Origin: UBA710 sp051656785
GTDB taxonomy: Bacteria; Bacillota_I; Bacilli_A; Mycoplasmatales; Metamycoplasmataceae
DNA: 64,000 nucleotides
NCBI GenBank assembly: GCA_051656785.1
Contig: JBOFJK010000005.1
Location: 1 to 64,000 of the forward strand
Direction: 5' to 3'
The first letter of the stretch is position 1; the number at the start of each line of letters is the position of its first letter. Both the position numbers and the translations under genes were made by a program. A model generated the notes under the pieces. It saw only the letters and a program-made list of their open reading frames with translations, had not been told where the DNA came from and did not search any database. Below, piece after piece: positions 20,317 through 31,276 of the stretch.

Positions 20317-21822
20317 ATGAAAAAATTCCCACAAAATTTTATCTTTTCAACCTCAACTGCCGCCTTTCAAATTGAAGGTGGTAGACTTGAGGGCGGAAGA
20401 GCACACTCAAATTGAGATAAATTTACAATAGAAAATTATCATATTCCGCCAGTCGGTTCCCCAGATAGAGAAATAGATTCTATTAAAGATGCGGCAGATT
20501 ATTATCACAAATATAAATTAGACTCAGAAATAATGAAGGAAATGGGTGTAAATGGATTTGCTTATAATTTAGATTGAGCAAGAATATTTCCTGATGATTC
20601 AGGCATTCCAAATGAAGAAGGTATAAGATTCTATCAAGATGCATTTAGATCATTGCTAGATAATGGTATTAAACCAATTCCAATTTTATATCATTGAGAT
20701 ACACCTCTTTGATTAGAAAGACAAGGCGGAACATCATCTAGAGCATTTTTAGATGCATATAGAATATTTGCAAGAACAATGTTTCAAAGATTAGGGCAAT
20801 ATTCAGACATTTGATATGTTAGTGATGAAAACTCATCATATACATTCCATGGTTATTTAGGTGAATATATGGCTCCAGCTAAAAATGATGAAAAAGAATT
20901 TTGGAAAGCTAATTACTATCTTGCAATTTCAGGCGCTATTGGAAAAGTTGAATTTGATAAAGCAATTAAAGATGGTTTTGTCAAAAAGGGTTCAATTTTA
21001 GGTATTGATCATATTTGAACCCCACCAATTCCTTATGATAAAAATGACAAAGATGACATAAAATCATGTGAAATTTTTAATGATTACAATCTTAATCTTT
21101 TCCTTGATCCTAACTTGTTAGGTGAATTTCCGAAATGTTTTTGAGATGCAGTTGCCAAATTTGAGTTAGATGACATAATTAAGGATGCCGACTTAAGACT
21201 ATTAGCAAATAATACTCTAGATTTAGTGGGTTGAAATTATTATTTACCAACCATTATTGCTCATCCTAAAAGATTATTAGAAGGAATTAAATGATATAAA
21301 GAACCTTCAACATATGTTACTAATAAGGCGCTTGTTGTTTATCCTACAACTGAGAAATATACTGATTGAGGATGATTAATTAAACCAGAACATTTATCAA
21401 TAGGTTCTCATGTACTGTGAGAAAGATACAATAAACCATTGATGATTATTGAAAATGGTTTAGGTTATTTTGATAAAAAAGTGGACGGAATTGTTAATGA
21501 TACATATAGAATTGACTTTCTAAATGATCACCTAAGACAAGTTCAAAAAGCAATTAATGAAGGTGTCAATTTTATTGGTTATTCAGCATGAACATATTGT
21601 GATATATTTTCACCATCAGGTGGATATAGAAAGAAATATGGTTTTGTAGGTGTTAATTTTGATGATCCAAATTTTGGTCGTTTCCCAAAATCATCAATGT
21701 ATTGATATAAAGATGTCATTAAAAATTTATCTACATTTGAACCAAGTAAAATTGATTATAAAAAATATCATACAGAAGCAAAAGCTAGTTTAAAAAATAA
21801 AAAAGACTTGTGAAACAAATAA
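20317..21822 (+). CDS. bgl: Glycoside hydrolase family 1, 6-phospho-beta-glucosidase (copy B)
   Basis: A 501-residue paralogue of the preceding gene with the same length and no visible indels. It keeps Glu171 in SDENSSY, the nucleophile Glu in IENGLGY, and the phosphate loop SPSGGYRKKYGF. It differs around likely aglycone positions (HGYLGEYMAPAKND against QGYLGDYVPPGKKN; IDHIWTPPIP against IDHDWNPAIP), which suggests different beta-glucoside preferences. AGAAGG lies 5 nt before the ATG. Tandem duplication is clear. Bases 21568-21722 differ from copy A (19916-20070) at only two positions, while the rest is visibly more diverged. Confidence 0.9.
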
Positions 21823-21871
21823 TTATCCAATTTAAAGCATTTTATTTGTTATTTAAAAAATATATACAATA

Positions 21872-21905
21872 TTAAATGCTTCTTTATTGTAAAAGAAGCA
21901 TTTAA
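21872..21905 (+). other. Perfect 14-bp hairpin between bgl copy B and deoB
   Basis: TTAAATGCTTCTTT and AAAGAAGCATTTAA are perfect reverse complements around the loop ATTGTA. There is no T-run on either side, so it is not a standard intrinsic terminator. It ends 24 nt before deoB and could be a 5' stabilising stem, a processing site or a slow terminator. Confidence 0.6.
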
Positions 21906-21929
21906 TAACCCTTGAAAGAAGTAAGCAAT

Positions 21930-23120
21930 ATGATTAAATACAAAAGAATTTTTATGATAGTCACAGATTCTTTAGGAATAGGTAAGGATAGTAAGCAAGA
22001 AGCATTTGGAGATAAAGGTGCAAATACTTTTTTTCATGTCTCTGAGAAAGTTAAATTAGAAATACCGACATGAAAGAAATTGGGAATTGGTTCAATTGCT
22101 AAATTACATGATCAAGGTAAACCGACTTCACAATTAGCTTACACTGCAGCTATTGAAGAAATATCTAATGGAAAAGATACATTAATAGGTCATTGAGAAA
22201 TGATGGGTAATGAAACCAAAATCCCCTTTCCAAATTTTGTGGAGCAAGGATTCCCTCAAGAACTTATTGACAAATTATCTGAAGCTTTTGATGGTAAGAA
22301 AATAATTGGAAATGTTGCAGCTAGTGGAACTATTATTTTAGATGAGTTAGGACAAGAACAAATTGATACTAATTCCGTTCTTATATATACTTCTGAGGAT
22401 TCAACATTGCAAATATGTGGTCATGAAGAATATATGGGACTTGACAATTTGTATCGCTATTCTAAAGCGGCAAGAGAAATATGTTCTTCAAGACCAGAAT
22501 GAAATGTTGCAAGAATTATTGCAAGACCTTATATAGGTTCAAATGGTAAATGAAAAAGAACTTTCAATAGACATGATTATTCAGTTATGCCTCCTCAAAA
22601 TAATATATTAAATTCTCTTATTGATAAAGGTGTTAAAGTAATCAGTATTGGAAAAATAAATGATATTTTTTCAGGGCAAGGAATAAGTGAGCATCATAAA
22701 TCTGTTGGTGATGAAAATGGCATGGATATCTTAATCGATTTAGTTACAAAAGATACATCAAATGAATTTATCTTTTTAAATTTAGTTCAGTTTGATTCTG
22801 ATTTTGGACATAGAAGAGATGTTAAAGGTTATGGTAATAATATTAATAAGTTTGATATTAAACTTGCAAAGTTAGTTAATGCAATGAGAGAAGATGATTT
22901 ATTATTAATTACTTCTGATCATGGTAATGATCCAACATATAAAGGTACAAATCATACAAGAGAACTTTTGCCTGCAACTATCTATTCAAAGTCTTTTAAA
23001 TCAAAACCTAGAAGATTACCTGATTTTAATGGGTTATCAACATTAGGAAATATTGTTGCACGAAATTTTGAAGTTAAGATTTCTCTTTTAGGTGATGATG
23101 TATTTGATCTTATAAAATAA
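21930..23120 (+). CDS. deoB: Phosphopentomutase
   Basis: A 396-residue metalloenzyme of the alkaline-phosphatase superfamily that interconverts (deoxy)ribose-1-phosphate and -5-phosphate in nucleoside salvage. It starts KYKRIFMIVTDSLGIG with the first metal-binding Asp. Thr84 in GKDTLIGHWE corresponds to the phosphorylated threonine of the Bacillus cereus enzyme (KDTMTGHWE). The C-terminal metal sites QFDSDFGHRRD and SDHGNDPTYKGTNHTRE are intact. This GHWE cap and length separate it from iPGM. TGA-Trp codons occur within the first 200 residues. No other deo gene is adjacent. Confidence 0.95.
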
Positions 23121-23168
23121 TATATTTATAATAAGTGTTTATTAAGGTAATAATTGTTAATTTTTCTT

Positions 23169-25238
23169 TTATTTGATTTCTTCATCTTCAATTTGATCAA
23201 TATCTTTTTCATCTGCATCATAAATTTCATTAACATGTTGACCATCTTCATAATTATTAGACTCAACCCCATCAACCTCATTAATTAGTTCATCAAGATC
23301 CATTTTCTTAGCATTAGTTTTTTTAGGTTTAACTCTTTTTTCTGGAAGTTGTAAATGCTCTGCTATATACTCTATTTCTTCTGACACAATTGTTTCATTT
23401 TCTAATAGAGAAGTTTTAATTAACTCTAATAATGTCATATTTTCTTTAATGATTTGATATGCAACTTTTTGTGCACTTTCAATAATTCCTCTAATTTCAG
23501 TATCAATTTCTAAAGCGACTGAATCTGAAAATGACTTGTTCTTTCCATAATCTCTACCTAAAAATGGACTTCCTGAAGCTTCTTCATATTTAATGGGTCC
23601 AAGTGTTTCTGACATACCTCATTCAGTGACCATTCTTCTTGCTATTTCTGTAGCTTTAGAGATATCATCACTTGCCCCATTTGAAATAGATTCTTTACCA
23701 TATATTATTTCTTCTGCTGCTCTACCACCCATAAATGATTTAATAGATGCTTCAAGATCTGATTTTGAAGAATAGTATTTTTCTTTTTCAGGAATCATTA
23801 AGTTGTAACCACCAGCTTCACCACGTGGAATAATAGTAATTTTTTGAACTTTATTTCCACCAGGAATTTTAATCCCTACAACAGCATGACCAGCTTCATG
23901 ATATGCAACCATTTCCAATTCTTCTTTTGAAATAGTTCTATTTTTCTTGGCAGGACCTGACATAACTCTATCAATAGCTTCATCAATTTGTTCAATTGTT
24001 ATAACGCCTGTATTTTCTCTAACTGATAATAATGAAGCTTCATTTATAACATTTTCTAATTGTGCACCTGAATATCCAGGAGTCCTTTTTGCTATTCCTC
24101 TAAATGAAATAGACTTATCCATCCTTTTACCTTTAGCATGTAATCTTAAGATAGCTTCACGTTCCTTAATATCAGGCAAACCAACTGTTATGATTCTATC
24201 AAATCTACCAGGTCTTAATAAAGCAGGATCTAAAACATCTGGACGGTTTGTTGCAGCCATCACTAATAAACCACCATTTTCTGTAATTCCATCCATTTCA
24301 ACAAGTAATTGATTAAGAGTTTGTTCTCTTTCATCATTTCCTCCGCCCATTCCAGCACCACGACTTCTACCAACAGCATCTAATTCATCAATAAAGATAA
24401 TGGCAGGACTATTCTTTCTTGCCTCTTTAAACATTTCACGAACTCTTTTTGCTCCAACACCAACAAACATTTCAACAAAATTTGAAGCTGATATGAAATA
24501 GAAAGGAACATTTGCTTCACCAGCAGTAGCTTTAGCAACAAGTGTTTTACCTGTTCCTGGAGGACCACCTAATAATATTCCTTTCGGAATTCTCGCCCCA
24601 GCATTAGAATATTTTTTTGGATTCTTTAAATAATCAACTAATTCAGAAACCTCTTCCTTAACTTCAATATTCCCAGCAATATCACTGAATTTTTTATTAG
24701 ATTTAATTTTTTCTGCTTGGTTTTTACCAGGATTAAACATCCCTCCACCAGAACCCCTCATTTGTGATCTATAAATAAAGAATGAAACAATTAGAAGTAG
24801 TAGGATTGGCCCAAATTGGAATAAAAATTGCACAAAAACATTTTGTTGAGCAACTGCTAAGCCTTGATAAATTCCATTCGCTCCCAATCCATTAGCAATC
24901 GCACGCATTCATTCTGCTTGTGTTAATGGGGATTCTGCAGATGTTAATCCAACCAAATATTTATTAGTTGTAATAACTCCATTAATATTCTCTACAAATA
25001 CCGCTTCCATTAATCTTTGATAATCAATTATTGTTATTGAGGAAAAATATGTTCCATCTGATGTACTTGCGGCTGCTAATTCATATTTATTTCAAAATTC
25101 ACTTAATGATAATTTAGTTCCAGTTGTGCTGAAAACACTAAATAGAAAAAAACCAAATAAAGCAATTAAAATTATTATTGAGAAAATTAAAAAGAGATTC
25201 TTCTTTTTTGGTGCATTACCCTTTTTATCTTCACTCAT
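23169..25238 (-). CDS. ftsH: ATP-dependent zinc metalloprotease FtsH
   Basis: A 689-residue membrane-anchored AAA+ protease that degrades misassembled membrane and regulatory proteins. TM1 is near residues 13-35, a short extracytoplasmic domain follows, and TM2 is near 136-157. The AAA domain has Walker A GGPPGTGKT (224-232), Walker B IIFIDELDAVG and the second region of homology (AATNRPDVLDPALLRPGRFDR). The zinc site HEAGH is at 447-451. Three TGA-Trp codons occur (SEFWNKY, QAEWMRA and VTEWGMSETLGP). The acidic C-terminus (DADEKDIDQIEDEEIK) is longer than strictly needed. GAGGAAAT precedes the ATG. Last gene of recD2-pth-tilS-ftsH. Confidence 0.97.
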
Positions 25239-25308
25239 ATTTCCTCTTTTAAATTATTAATAATATAATATTTGGTTATTAATTTTCACATTTAATTATA
25301 AATCATTT

Positions 25309-26181
25309 TTATTTAATAATAATATTATTATTTGATTTAATAAGTCTCCTATTATTCGATAGCATAAAAACTTTATTTTCATTTTTTGAAATGAGAAATT
25401 TTTTGATCTCCTTTAATATATTTGAATTAATGTTAATTTCATCAATATTTTCAATTAATAATTTGAAAATTAGTTCCTCAAAGAAGTCAACATTTTTTTT
25501 CAAAAATTCAATATTATAATTACATGATTTTCAATCAAGATATTTTTTTATTATCTCAATTTTTCTAATTCCCTTTATTACATTTACATTTCTAAATGAT
25601 TTTAGAAGGATTTCTTTTTCAAAAATTTGTCTCCTATTTAAAAATATTCTTATTTTATTTCGTTCATATTTATTTGTAAAATTCGAATAATCATCATTGT
25701 AAGGTATTCTATTTTCTTTTGCTAAATCATAGATTTCAGATTTTCAATATTTAAAAATCATTGGTCTATTTACATTCATTCCATAAATTATATTATTCTT
25801 GTTTATACCATATGAATATGGTTTTCTGCTAGATTTCCATTGCATTATTGAAGTTTCTAAAAAATCATCTTTGTGATGAGCCGTGATTAATTCACTACAG
25901 TTATATTGATCATAAATTTTCTTGAAAAAAAGATATCTTTTCTCTCGAGCTCATTCTTGGAAATTTCCGTTATGTTTTTCATTAATTGAATATGTTTCCA
26001 AATTTAAATGGTTTTTTTTACAAAATTCATTTATAATTTTAAAATCAACTATAACATCATCTCTAAGATTATAATTAACATAAGCTACAACAATATCTTC
26101 ATTTTTTAATTCATTCAACAAAAACATTGAATCAACACCACCGCTTACAGCAATAAGTTTTTTATTATTTTGCTTTTCCAT
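25309..26181 (-). CDS. tilS: tRNA(Ile)-lysidine synthase
   Basis: A 290-residue enzyme that converts C34 of tRNA-Ile(CAU) to lysidine, needed to read AUA codons, which are very common in this AT-rich genome. The PP-loop motif SGGVDSM opens the protein. AHHKDD and the NDDYSNFTNKYERNKIR stretch (usual form DxTNxxxxxxRNxxR) confirm the family. Length matches the short mollicute form without the large C-terminal domains. Five TGA-Trp codons fragment it under the standard code. The start overlaps pth by 17 nt. In Firmicutes tilS usually precedes hpt and ftsH; hpt is absent here. Confidence 0.92.
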
Positions 26182-26728
26182 TAAAATTATTTATTACTAT
26201 TCTTATATCATTATAAACAAAGCTAATTGCAATTTTTGCAGCCTGTGCTTTTACTTTATCTAGAACTATAGTATCAGCTTTTGGAATATTATTTAAAACA
26301 TATTTTGAAACAGCACTAGAATTCTTTGGTCTACCAATTCCAACTTTCAATCTTTTAATTTCATCAGTTTTTAAATTATCAATAATACTTTTCATACCAT
26401 TATGACCGCCTGCCGATCCAAAAGCTTTTATTTTAGCTTTACCAACCTCCAAATCTATATCATCATAAATAACAAAAATATCTTCAATTCTTATTTTGTA
26501 AAAATCAACTAAATCTTTAACAAAATTCCCGCTATTATTCATATAAGTCATTGGTTTAGCGATAATTATATCTTTGTCTTTATCCATAAAAAATATTCCA
26601 CCAAATTTATTGATGTTCAGAGATGCATTATATTCTTTACAAATTAAATCCACAATTTGAAAACCAATATTATGTCTAGTATTTTTGAATTCTTCACCCG
26701 GATTTCCTAAACCAACTATAACTTTCAT
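26165..26728 (-). CDS. pth: Peptidyl-tRNA hydrolase
   Basis: A 187-residue enzyme that recycles tRNA from prematurely released peptidyl-tRNA. It has VGLGNPGEEFKNTRHNIGF with catalytic His19, the conserved Asn in PMTYMNNSG, and DDIDLEVGKAKIKAFGSAGGHNGMKSI with the catalytic Asp. Length is typical. The ATG lacks a Shine-Dalgarno sequence and sits 7 nt behind a TATAAT, so its mRNA is probably leaderless and it need not depend on recD2 transcription. tilS overlaps its 3' end. Confidence 0.96.
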   Translation of the reverse strand: MKVIVGLGNPGEEFKNTRHNIGFQIVDLICKEYNASLNINKFGGIFFMDKDKDIIIAKPMTYMNNSGNFVKDLVDFYKIRIEDIFVIYDDIDLEVGKAKIKAFGSAGGHNGMKSIIDNLKTDEIKRLKVGIGRPKNSSAVSKYVLNNIPKADTIVLDKVKAQAAKIAISFVYNDIRIVINNFNGKAK

Positions 26729-26735
26729 ACTCTTA

Positions 26736-26741
26736 ATTATA
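26736..26741 (-). promoter_or_regulatory. -10 box predicting a leaderless pth mRNA
   Basis: Minus-strand TATAAT with 7 nt to the ATG. With the usual 6-8 nt distance, transcription would begin at or next to the A of the ATG. Confidence 0.6.
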
Positions 26742-26747
26742 CAATTT

Positions 26748-28874
26748 TTATTTTGATAAAAATTTTAAAATATTTCCTACTCTCTGAGAATCATTATCAT
26801 TTTTAATACATGCTTCAATTGCTTTCTTTTCTCCAAAAATAATTAGATTTTCTGATGCCCTTGTTATTGCTGTATATAGAAGTTTTTTGCTAAGTAATGC
26901 AAAGTGATAATAATACATAACTAAGATAATATTTTTTGCTTCACTACCTTGAAATTTATGAACTGAAATTGCATAGGCAAGTTTAATATTTTTTGTGAAA
27001 TTTGTCTGATTATATTTAATAATTTTTCCATCTTCAAATTCAACAGTAACTTCATTTTTTGAATTAAATTCACATATAAAACCAATTTCACCATTGAAAA
27101 CATTAGCATCATTATCATTTTCAATTTGGATAACCTTATCACCAAGATAGAATAAATTATTTCGAATTTCAACACCTTCTTTACCTTTTGAATATTTTTT
27201 TTGAATTAAAATATTCAATTTATCTATTCCACATTCACCAGAATACATTGGAACTAAGATTTGGTAATCATTTAGACTTACAGCATTTTTTATATAATAA
27301 TTAATCTTTTCAATTATTTTATCTTTAGCTATTTTCTCACTCTCTTCAATAAAAATACATTTTTCACCTTTAAATAAAGGTATTTTATTATTATTAATAG
27401 ATAATGCAACATCAATGATTTCTGATCCTTGCTCCTGACGATATATTTTTTCCAGTAAAAATGTTTTAAATTTTTTTGATGCTATAAAGTCATTAAGTAA
27501 ATAACCGGCACCAATTGAAGGTAATTGATTTTTATCACCAATTAGTATTATTCTTTTTAAAAATGGACAACCAATTAATAGTGAATAAAATAGATTAATA
27601 TTAATCATTGAAAATTCATCCACAATTAAGGTTTTTACCTGGGAAGGGTTTTCTGCATTTATCCTAAAGAAATTACTCCCTTTTTTCATACCTAAAAATG
27701 AATGGATAGTTCTAGCAGTATATCCAGTCTTTAGAAATATTTGATAGGCTGCTTTTCCGGTGGGGGCAAGAAGGCTAAATGATTTTGCTTCGCTCTTTGT
27801 CAAGCATTTAACAAATTTATCAACTAGAGTGGTTTTACCAGTACCTGGGTAACCAGAAATAATTGTTATAGTATTATTTAGTGCATAAATTAATGCTTCG
27901 CTTTGAATTTTATCAATACCTTCATTATCTATCTTGTCAATAAAAGGTGATAATTTACTAGTGTTTAATTCAATTAATCTTTTTGCAATGTAAGCTTCTT
28001 TTTCAGCAATCGAACTTGCAGTGACTGACCTTTTATCATCGGACAAGATTAAAGAGCCTTGTTCCACCAACCTCTTTATCGAATTTAAAAATTCATCTTT
28101 GGTCATTGCAAATGTTCTAGCAATAGAAAAATATAAATCTTTTATTTCAAAAATTGTTGAACCAGTTGAAAATGATTGATTCACTAATGATCAATTAATG
28201 TATTTATCTAATCTAATATCATTTGAAAATTCTTTCAAAAATATTTCTGCAACATTATCAACATCAAAAAAATTAATGTTTGCTTCTCACTCTAAAACTG
28301 AATAAATATCTGTTTCCAAAAAATTAAGCAACCCTTCTTCCTTGTATTCTTTTTCAATTAGATATAATAAACGCATCGAGAGATTATTTTTAACAAATGT
28401 CTCTTGAATTTTTTGATATATCTTTTGATTATTTATTTGTTCAACCAATAAAGTAATTTTCTTCTCAGAAATTATTTTTTTCAATTCATCTATGTATTTT
28501 CCAGGATTATTCAAAAATTCAATTCCTAATGCATTTATAATCTTGGTTGCAATTGGTTTAGTAATATTTTTGAATTTTTTTGATGATAAATAATCAATTG
28601 CTACAGAAGTTGAATCAATAATATTTTCCTCAATTGAAAGCAACTCAAAACTATCTAGATATTTATTACTTTTAGAATTAATAATATTGATAATACACAT
28701 TTTGTTAATAGGAATACTTATATTTTTAATTGAAACAACAATATTTGAACTAAAAGATAATATTTTTTCCTTATCATCTTTTGATTCTGAATCAGATTTA
28801 AAAATAGCCACTGAAAAATCACTTTCTGAATTTTGATAGATGTATTTAATAAATTTACCTTTTAAAGAAATCAT
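26748..28874 (-). CDS. recD2: RecD2-type DNA helicase
   Basis: A 708-residue superfamily 1B helicase, acting 5'-3' in DNA repair outside RecBCD. The N-terminal OB-like and helix-hairpin region (about 1-230) precedes the motor: Walker A SGYPGTGKTT (about 340-349), LIVDEFSMININLF (motif II), GDKNQLPSIGAG (motif III), the VQIENDNDANVFNGEIGFI pin region, AYAISVHKFQGSEAKNIILV (motif V) and LLYTAITRASENLIIFG (motif VI). Only a few TGA codons interrupt it. Length is slightly below Bacillus RecD2 (about 798). Its ATG has no ribosome-binding site, only a -10-like TATTAT 6 nt upstream. Confidence 0.93.
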
Positions 28875-28880
28875 ATTTAA

Positions 28881-28886
28881 ATAATA
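28881..28886 (-). promoter_or_regulatory. -10-like box before recD2 (leaderless)
   Basis: Minus-strand TATTAT, 6 nt before the ATG, in the recD2/gmk divergent spacer. One base off consensus. Confidence 0.4.
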
Positions 28887-28969
28887 ACTTAAAAAAGACT
28901 TTGAAATTGATAATCGCTAATATTTAAACAATAAAAATAAGAATTTAAAAAATATATTTTTTTCTTAAG

Positions 28970-28975
28970 TATAAT
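28970..28975 (+). promoter_or_regulatory. -10 box for the gmk operon
   Basis: TATAAT with 11 nt to the gmk ATG and no Shine-Dalgarno sequence. The expected 5' leader is only about 3-5 nt. Confidence 0.55.
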
Positions 28976-28986
28976 TTCATTAAAGT

Positions 28987-29568
28987 ATGAACAAAATTAT
29001 TATAATTACTGGCCCATCTGGAGTAGGAAAAGGGACGATTGAAAAAGAACTTTTTAAAATATCAGATTTAAAACTAGCACTTTCTTGTTCAATGACTACA
29101 AGAAAGAAACGAGAGGCAGAAATAGAAGGAAAGCACTATTATTTTGTTGACAATAATGAATTTCAAAAGAGAGTTGACAATAATGAATTTCTTGAATACT
29201 CTAAACACTTTGATCATTATTATGGTACTTTAAAGAGTGAAGTTGATAGACTACTTCAGAATGGACATAATGTTATTGTAGAAGTAGATACTATTGGTGC
29301 AATAAACATTATTAAAAAATTTAAAGAAGAAAATAAGATGAATATTTTAATTTCAATCTTTGTAGAACCGCCAAGCATTGAAGTTCTTGAACAAAGAATT
29401 AGGAGTAGAAATTCTGAAACAGATGAATCAATAAAACTTAGATTAGAAAAAGCGAAAAAAGAAATAAAACAAACAAGTGATTTTATGTTTATAATTATTA
29501 ATAATAAATTATCAGATTCTGTCGACAACATTGCAAACATCATTAAAAGGGAAAATTATGAATTATAA
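28987..29568 (+). CDS. gmk: Guanylate kinase
   Basis: A 193-residue enzyme phosphorylating GMP to GDP with ATP. P-loop ITGPSGVGKGT at residues 7-17, the GMP-binding TTRKKREAEIEGKHYYFV, and the lid and SRNSETDESIKLRLEKA segments are all present. Length is typical. It opens a tight operon with prpC, prkC, rsgA, rpe and an unknown gene; its last 11 nt overlap prpC. The order matches the gmk/prpC-prkC-rsgA-rpe neighbourhood of Firmicutes. Confidence 0.96.
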   Translation: MNKIIIITGPSGVGKGTIEKELFKISDLKLALSCSMTTRKKREAEIEGKHYYFVDNNEFQKRVDNNEFLEYSKHFDHYYGTLKSEVDRLLQNGHNVIVEVDTIGAINIIKKFKEENKMNILISIFVEPPSIEVLEQRIRSRNSETDESIKLRLEKAKKEIKQTSDFMFIIINNKLSDSVDNIANIIKRENYEL

Positions 29569-30286
29569 AATAAATACTAATATTGGAGTTGTTCGTGAAG
29601 AGAACCAAGATAGAGCAATTGTTGTTGAAGGAAGTATTGCGACATTGGCACTGCTTTGTGATGGGATGGGTGGACACTTTGGTGGGTCATTAGCATCTTC
29701 AATAACTATAAATACTTTTGCAAGTGAAATGGAAACATTACCAATAGACAAAAAACAAATCTTTAATTGATTTAAAAACACTATCAAGAAATGTAAAAAT
29801 AATATGGTTACCGAAGCAGGTAGTGATGAAATGAAAAGAGACATGGGAACAACAGTGACCGCTGCCATAATATATCGTGATACTAAAGATATTTATATTT
29901 TTAATATTGGCGATTCACGTACATATATTTATGATGGATTACTTCATCAAATTACTGTTGACCATAACTTGATGAATTATTATATTATTGAAGAAGGTAT
30001 GTCTGAATTTGAAGCAGCAAAATTACCAGGAGCTACAGCATTAACATCAGCATTAGGCCCAAACAAAAAAACCAACATTGAAGCATTCACAATTGAACAT
30101 TCAAATGAGCAAAGAACAATTATCTTAACATCTGATGGAATTCATGACTATGTCACAAAACCAAATTTTGAAATGATCATTACAAGTCAAATGAATTTAT
30201 CAGAAAAGACTGATGCATTAATTAATCAAGCAATTAGAGGTGAATCAACCGATAATCTAACAATAATAATCTTGGAGGTGGAATAA
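29558..30286 (+). CDS. prpC: PP2C-type protein phosphatase PrpC
   Basis: A 242-residue Mn/Mg-dependent serine/threonine phosphatase that reverses PrkC phosphorylation. Metal-binding motifs are intact: REENQDRA near residue 14, LLCDGMGGH, NIGDSRTYIY, SDGIHDYV and STDNLTIIIL near the end. The internal ATG at 29558, with AAAAGGGA 6 nt before it, is chosen over a TTG at 29531 because the family starts just ahead of the NIGVVREENQD region. prkC starts 2 nt after its stop. Confidence 0.94.
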
Positions 30287-30288
30287 AT

Positions 30289-31269
30289 ATGATTAATATT
30301 CCTCATTTACCAAAAAAATATCAAATTCTGAGGGAAATTGGTTCAGGTGGAATGGCTAAAGTTTACCTTGCATTAAATCAAGAGACTAATCAAAAAGTTG
30401 CAATAAAAACCTTGTTGACCGATCCTAATATGCCACTTACTAACAAAAATAGATTCAAGGAAGAACTTAGGCTTGCTAAATATATTTCTTCTCCTTATGT
30501 TGTTAAATTTTATGAAGGTAATTACAATAATGAAACTCAATATTTAGTAATGGAGTATGTTGAAGGTAAAATGCTTAAAGATTATATTGAAGAGCAGGGA
30601 AGATTAAATGTTGATGAGGCAGTTAATTTTGCAACTCAAATCGCTAAAGGTTTTGCAGAAATTCATGCGCAAAATATTATACATAGAGATTTAAAAACCT
30701 CAAATGTTATGGTTTCAACATTAGGTGAAATAAAAATTATTGACTTTGGTATTGCAATTAGCGATGATTCAGTTAGATATACACAAACAGGAAGAGTAAT
30801 TGGGTCTGTTCATTATATGGCACCTGAAATTGTCAATCAAGAAGGAGCAACTCCACAAACTGATGTTTATGCATTAGGTATTATTTTGTATGAAATGTTA
30901 ATTGGAGAAACTCCATTTAAAGGTAAAGATGCTTTAGAAACTGCATTGAAACATAGAAAAGAAGAAATAAAACCGGTTAATCAAATTTTCCCTTCAATTC
31001 CCCAAGCATTAGCAAATGTTGTAGCCAAAGCAACTGCTAAAAATAAGGATGACCGTTATTTATCAATGAGACAACTAGCTCAAGATTTATCTACATGTTT
31101 AAATCAAAATAGAATTACAGAAAAAAAAATAAATTTGGACTCTTCAAGCGCAAAACCTAAGAAAGATTGAAAAGAAATAGTGAATTCAAAGGCATTTTTG
31201 TTTAGTTCTATAGGTTTTTTAGTGATAATAATACTTGTAATTATTATATTGGCAATTGCAATACCTTAA
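30289..31269 (+). CDS. prkC: Serine/threonine protein kinase PrkC, tail-anchored, without PASTA domains
   Basis: A 326-residue Hanks-type kinase. The Gly-rich loop GSGGMAKVY (18-26), Lys40, HRDLKTSN (132-139), DFG (152-154) and the APE-equivalent MAPEI are intact. After a linker and a TGA-Trp, one membrane helix (about 303-325, FSSIGFLVIIILVIIILAI) ends the protein, leaving almost nothing outside the cell. PASTA sensor repeats, which bind muropeptides in walled relatives, are absent, fitting the lack of a wall. GGAGGTGG before the ATG is a very strong ribosome-binding site. Confidence 0.95.
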
Positions 31270-31276
31270 GAAAAAT

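Noticed and set aside
18665..21822. Long apparently gene-free stretch
   Set aside because: Under the standard code it has no long frame, but with UGA = Trp it holds two full 501-residue glycosidases.
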